From an uncultured Corynebacterium sp. (GTDB lineage: Bacteria; Actinomycetota; Actinomycetes; Mycobacteriales; Mycobacteriaceae), in NCBI RefSeq assembly GCF_946222835.1, contig NZ_CAMIHD010000036.1:1-11190 (forward strand): a stretch of DNA of 11,190 nucleotides, read 5' to 3'. Position 1 is the first letter of the stretch; every line of letters begins with the position of its first letter. Shown here in pieces: positions 5,865 through 11,190 of the stretch. A program made the position numbers and the translations under genes. The notes under the pieces were generated by a model, which worked only from the letters and a program-made list of their open reading frames with translations, did no database searches and was not told where the DNA came from.

Positions 5865-6977
5865 TTACTTATCGCGCTTATAGAACGGCAACGCGGTTAC
5901 TTCAAAAGGATAGCGCTTACCGCGAATCTCGACCTCTACAGCGGAGCCGGGCTCGAGGTTCGCGCTGGTATTTAGCAGCGCGATGGCCACTGGGTGTCCC
6001 AGAGTGGGGGAAGGCTGGCCGGAGGTGACCGTGCCTACCTTTTCATCGCCCACGAATACCTCGGCACCGGCACGCGCTGCGCGGCGCTGCTCGGAGGTGA
6101 GACCGGTGATCGCTACCTGCGGGCCTTCTGCGGCGCGTTGGCGGATGACCTCGGAGCCGACGAAATCGGCCTCCTTCTTGGCAAAGGCACGGGCCATGCC
6201 CGCCTCTACCGGGGTGATGTCGCGGGAGAGCTCGTTGCCGTAAAGCGGCATGCCGGCCTCGAGGCGTAGGGAATCGCGGGCGGCGAGGCCGCACGGCTTG
6301 AGGTCGTATTCTGCACCGGCCTTGAGCAGCTCTTCCCACAGCTGCGCGGCATCGGAGTTGTACACAATGAGCTCGAAGCCATCCTCACCGGTGTAGCCGG
6401 TGCGCGCGATGATGGCGAAGGTGCGCGCCACCTTACCCATGGTGGCGGCGTAATAGCCGAGGTTATAGACCTCGTCCTGCTTATTGTCTTCCACCAACGG
6501 GACGAGGATTTCTGCGGCCTTAGGACCCTGGACGGCGATCATGGCCACGTCACGGGACTCGTTCTTCAAGGTGACATCGAAGCCCTCGGCGCGCTTGTTG
6601 AGCTCGTCCCACACGGTATCGGCGTTGCCGGCATTCGGGACGATGAGGAATTTATCTTCCTCAAAGCGGTAGGTAATGAGGTCATCGATGATGCCGCCGT
6701 CCTCGGCGGTGATCATGGAGTACTTGGCCTTGCCCACCTTGAGGGGCTCAAAGTTGGAGATGAAGGCATAGGACAAGAACTTGCCGGCGTCGGCGCCGTT
6801 GACCCAGATTTCGCCCATATGAGACAGGTCAAATAGACCGGCGCTGTTGCGTACAGCGCGGTGCTCGTCTAGCTCGTTCTGGTACTTCAGCGGCATGTTC
6901 CATGGGCCGAAGGCCGTAAAGGTGGCGCCGAGCTTCTCGTGCTCGGCATTGAGTGGGGAGGTAAGTAGTTCGGTCAT
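5865..6977 (-). CDS. gcvT: aminomethyltransferase, glycine cleavage T protein
   Basis: Takes the aminomethyl group held on GcvH and transfers its carbon to tetrahydrofolate, making 5,10-methylene-tetrahydrofolate and releasing ammonia. The protein has 370 residues, close to the family norm. Visible are the N-terminal FDLSHMGEIWV (49-59), the catalytic aspartate region GGIIDDLITYR (D98/D99), the folate-site stretch ARTGYTGEDGFEL near 190-202, GLAARDSLRLEAGMPLYG, and the C-terminal barrel with GTVTSGQPSPTLGHPVAIALL. The start is fixed by a strong GAGGAG site 5 bases upstream that lies within the last codons of gcvP; only 2 bases separate the genes, so translation is probably coupled. The pair is clearly one operon with gcvH. 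Confidence 0.96.
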   Translation of the reverse strand: MTELLTSPLNAEHEKLGATFTAFGPWNMPLKYQNELDEHRAVRNSAGLFDLSHMGEIWVNGADAGKFLSYAFISNFEPLKVGKAKYSMITAEDGGIIDDLITYRFEEDKFLIVPNAGNADTVWDELNKRAEGFDVTLKNESRDVAMIAVQGPKAAEILVPLVEDNKQDEVYNLGYYAATMGKVARTFAIIARTGYTGEDGFELIVYNSDAAQLWEELLKAGAEYDLKPCGLAARDSLRLEAGMPLYGNELSRDITPVEAGMARAFAKKEADFVGSEVIRQRAAEGPQVAITGLTSEQRRAARAGAEVFVGDEKVGTVTSGQPSPTLGHPVAIALLNTSANLEPGSAVEVEIRGKRYPFEVTALPFYKRDK

Positions 6978-6979
6978 GT

Positions 6980-9823
<2,844 letters not shown>

Positions 9824-9844
9824 GTCAGTGAGACTCCTTTGTGG

Positions 9845-9888
9845 GGGACAATGGCTGTAACCGTCCCAATTATATGTTTAATAATGGG
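9845..9888 (-). promoter_or_regulatory. gcvP promoter with overlapping inverted repeats
   Basis: On the minus strand a perfect TATAAT (-10, 9874-9869) predicts transcription from about 9862 and a leader of roughly 40 bases. The -35 region near 9892-9897 is poor. Two dyads overlap: CCCAATTAT (9865-9873) with ATAATGGG (9881-9888), one bulged base, covers the -10; GTCCC (9845-9849 complement) with GGGAC (9863-9867 complement), 13 bases apart, covers the start point and early leader. A weak -35 with dyads at the -10 suggests a regulated promoter, but no regulator is identified. The leader is too short for a glycine riboswitch and lacks its conserved core. Confidence 0.55.
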
Positions 9889-9946
9889 TGAGCCGATCCC
9901 TCTTTGGAAACTTTTATGCAGCGCATCACTGGCTAATCTCGTCTCT

Positions 9947-9975
9947 ATTGCGCTCACCATGGGCTTAGGCGCAAT
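9947..9975. repeat. inverted repeat upstream of the gcvP promoter
   Basis: ATTGCGC (9947-9953) and GCGCAAT (9969-9975) form a perfect 7-bp dyad, 15 bases apart, centred about 90 bases upstream of the predicted gcvP -10. The spacing of about two helical turns centre to centre would suit a dimeric DNA-binding protein. The remaining sequence of the 290-base gap between gcvP and sucB shows only the sucB terminator and the gcvP promoter; no convincing gene is seen. Confidence 0.35.
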
Positions 9976-10061
9976 GCCCCCGCATACCCTCGAATAAAAG
10001 GAGATGGATGGGTCGGACGTGGGTGGATCTATCACCCCCACTTGGCACCCCAGACATGGAA

Positions 10062-10098
10062 AAAGCCTCTCAGCCCCGCAGTGGGGCTCAGAGGCTTT
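10062..10098 (-). terminator. sucB terminator
   Basis: Two 16-base arms (10062-10077 and 10083-10098) pair with a single mismatch around a 5-base loop; the minus-strand stem ends GGCTTTTTCC with five Ts. It starts 17 bases after the sucB stop and separates sucB from the gcvPTH transcript. Confidence 0.85.
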
Positions 10099-10115
10099 AA
10101 GCGGCAATAGAACCT

Positions 10116-11190
10116 TTAGACTTCGAGGTCGGCCTGGAAGTCTGCGGTCTGCAGGCGATCCTTGATGGTGGTGATGAAGCGGCCTGCATCCGCACCGTCA
10201 ACCACCTGGTGATCATAGGTGAATGGCAGGTAGCACATCTGGCGGATAGCGATGGCGTCCTGGCCGTTCTCATTGACAACGACTGGGCGCTTCTCGATGG
10301 CCGCGGTGCCCAGGATGCCGGCCTGTGGCGGAACCAAGATCGGGGTATCGAGCATGGCGCCCTCAGAACCGATATTGGTCACGGTGAAGGTAGCACCGGT
10401 GAGATCGTTCGGCTTCAGCTTATTATTGCGGGCCTTATCAGCCAGCTCTGCAATCTGCTGCGCGATCTGCGGCAGGGTCATGTCCTGTGCCTTGTGGATG
10501 ACCGGGGTGAGCAGGCCCTTCGGGGTGTCAACCGCAATAGCGATATTGACGTCCGAGTGGTAAGTCATCTCCTTGGTCTCTGGATTGTAGGACGCATTGA
10601 CGTTCGGGTGGGAGACCAGAGCCTCAGCGGTGGCCTTCACGATGAATGGCAGGAAGGACAGGTTGGCGCCGTGCTTGTCGATGAATGCCTGCTTATTCTT
10701 CTTGCGCATATCCCAAATGGCAGTCATGTCGACTTCCTGCACGTGGGTAAGCTGTGCGGAAATCTGCAGCGCCTCTACCATCTTGGAGGCAGTGATTTCG
10801 CGGATGCGGTTGACCTTCTGGGTGGTGCCGATAAGCTCCTGCTTAGCCGGATCCACGGACTTAGTGGACCAACGAGCGCGTGGGGAGTTATCGGACTGCG
10901 CGCCAGACTTGGTAGGTGCTTCGCCCTCACCAGCAGCGGCGAGCACGTCCTGCTTACGGATGCGTCCACCTACACCGGTGCCCTCGACGGTGTTGAGGTC
11001 TACGCCGTGCTTATCAGCCAGCTTGCGTACCAGCGGGGTGACATAAGGAACGTTGTCGCCGTTGTTGACCTTGGTGGAGGTGTTCAGGGAGGAATCCTGC
11101 TTGGTTTCCTTCTTCTCCTCGGCCTTTGGCTCCGGCTTCTTCTCTTCCTTTTCTTCGGCCTGTGGCTCTTCCTTCTTTTCTTCCTTTGGC
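10116..11190 (-). CDS. sucB: dihydrolipoamide acyltransferase (E2), partial 5' end
   Basis: C-terminal part of the lipoylated E2 core of a 2-oxoacid dehydrogenase complex; the start and lipoyl domain(s) lie beyond the right edge. About 357 residues are visible. First comes a Lys/Glu/Pro-rich linker (11190-11052), then a peripheral subunit-binding domain from VPYVTPLVRKLADKHGV to GTGVGGRIRKQDVLAAA (about 11051-10935), which docks E1/E3, then the catalytic acyltransferase domain ending at DLEV. The active-site motif is DHQVVDGADAGRF, with catalytic His at 10209-10211 and Asp at 10197-10199; many relatives have DHR. Commonly annotated sucB; in C. glutamicum the equivalent protein (AceF) serves pyruvate dehydrogenase while OdhA carries its own succinyltransferase domain, so pyruvate is the more likely substrate here. 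An apparent start at 10946 is an internal GTG, not the real one. Confidence 0.93.
   Translation of the reverse strand, partial: PKEEKKEEPQAEEKEEKKPEPKAEEKKETKQDSSLNTSTKVNNGDNVPYVTPLVRKLADKHGVDLNTVEGTGVGGRIRKQDVLAAAGEGEAPTKSGAQSDNSPRARWSTKSVDPAKQELIGTTQKVNRIREITASKMVEALQISAQLTHVQEVDMTAIWDMRKKNKQAFIDKHGANLSFLPFIVKATAEALVSHPNVNASYNPETKEMTYHSDVNIAIAVDTPKGLLTPVIHKAQDMTLPQIAQQIAELADKARNNKLKPNDLTGATFTVTNIGSEGAMLDTPILVPPQAGILGTAAIEKRPVVVNENGQDAIAIRQMCYLPFTYDHQVVDGADAGRFITTIKDRLQTADFQADLEV

Noticed and set aside
9851..9997. Plus-strand ORF of 48 codons starting MAVTVPIICLIMGEP, hydrophobic and divergent from gcvP
   Set aside because: It lies across the gcvP promoter and leader, its only purine run is too close to the ATG, and the hydrophobicity is patchy. 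No family is recognised, so it is most likely a chance frame, though conservation would overturn this.
9824..10061. Glycine riboswitch upstream of gcvP
   Set aside because: Expected from other bacteria, but I could not find the conserved core or a tandem aptamer layout by eye, and the best promoter leaves only about 40 bases of leader. A covariance-model search would settle it.
10116..10946. Complete 276-residue acyltransferase starting at 10946
   Set aside because: The reading frame continues open to the right edge and encodes the subunit-binding domain and linker, so the GTG at 10946 is an internal valine codon of a longer E2 gene.

Overview
The window looks like the chromosome of a Corynebacterium, probably one of the skin or mucosal species rather than C. 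glutamicum. The evidence is the gene order, actinobacterial-type proteins (GlnA, the DUF4191 membrane protein, and LipA and LipB of the C. glutamicum/M. tuberculosis type), moderately high GC with GTG starts, and a leaderless-looking promoter. The order glnA - RDD protein - DUF4191 protein - lipA - lipB - ... - sucB matches the mycobacterial block glnA1 - Rv2219A - Rv2219 - lipA - lipB - ... - sucB as I remember it. No phage, insertion sequence, CRISPR array, tRNA or rRNA is visible.

Layout from left to right. At 1-155 is a non-coding 3' flank with a possible glnA terminator. At 156-1589 (minus) is glnA, type I glutamine synthetase, with its adenylylation tyrosine and a possible AmtR-type nitrogen box over its promoter. 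Divergent from it at 1708-2181 (plus) is an RDD-family membrane protein whose promoter suggests a leaderless mRNA. At 2271-2408 (plus) is a 45-residue two-helix membrane micro-ORF. A strong bidirectional terminator at 2446-2488 separates it from the convergent DUF4191 gene (2494-3279, minus).

From 3361 to the right edge every gene is on the minus strand and concerns protein-bound lipoate. In transcription order they are sucB/aceF (partial, lipoylated E2 acyltransferase), a terminator, a gene-free gap of about 290 bp carrying the gcvP promoter, then gcvP, gcvT, gcvH (glycine cleavage P, T and H proteins), a hairpin, lipB (octanoyl transfer to the carrier protein) and lipA (sulfur insertion), and finally a terminator. 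LipB and LipA would build the lipoyl arm on GcvH (Lys69) and on the E2 lipoyl domain beyond the right edge. GcvP and GcvT then use GcvH to split glycine into CO2, ammonia, NADH and methylene-tetrahydrofolate. The fourth component, dihydrolipoamide dehydrogenase (L protein), is not here and must be shared from elsewhere.

No new enzyme system is apparent. The points of most interest are the glycine cleavage genes lying inside the otherwise conserved sucB-lipB-lipA neighbourhood, the regulatory DNA ahead of gcvP (perfect -10, nested inverted repeats, no recognisable glycine riboswitch), the hairpin between gcvH and lipB, the AmtR-like box at glnA, and the small unannotated membrane ORF.
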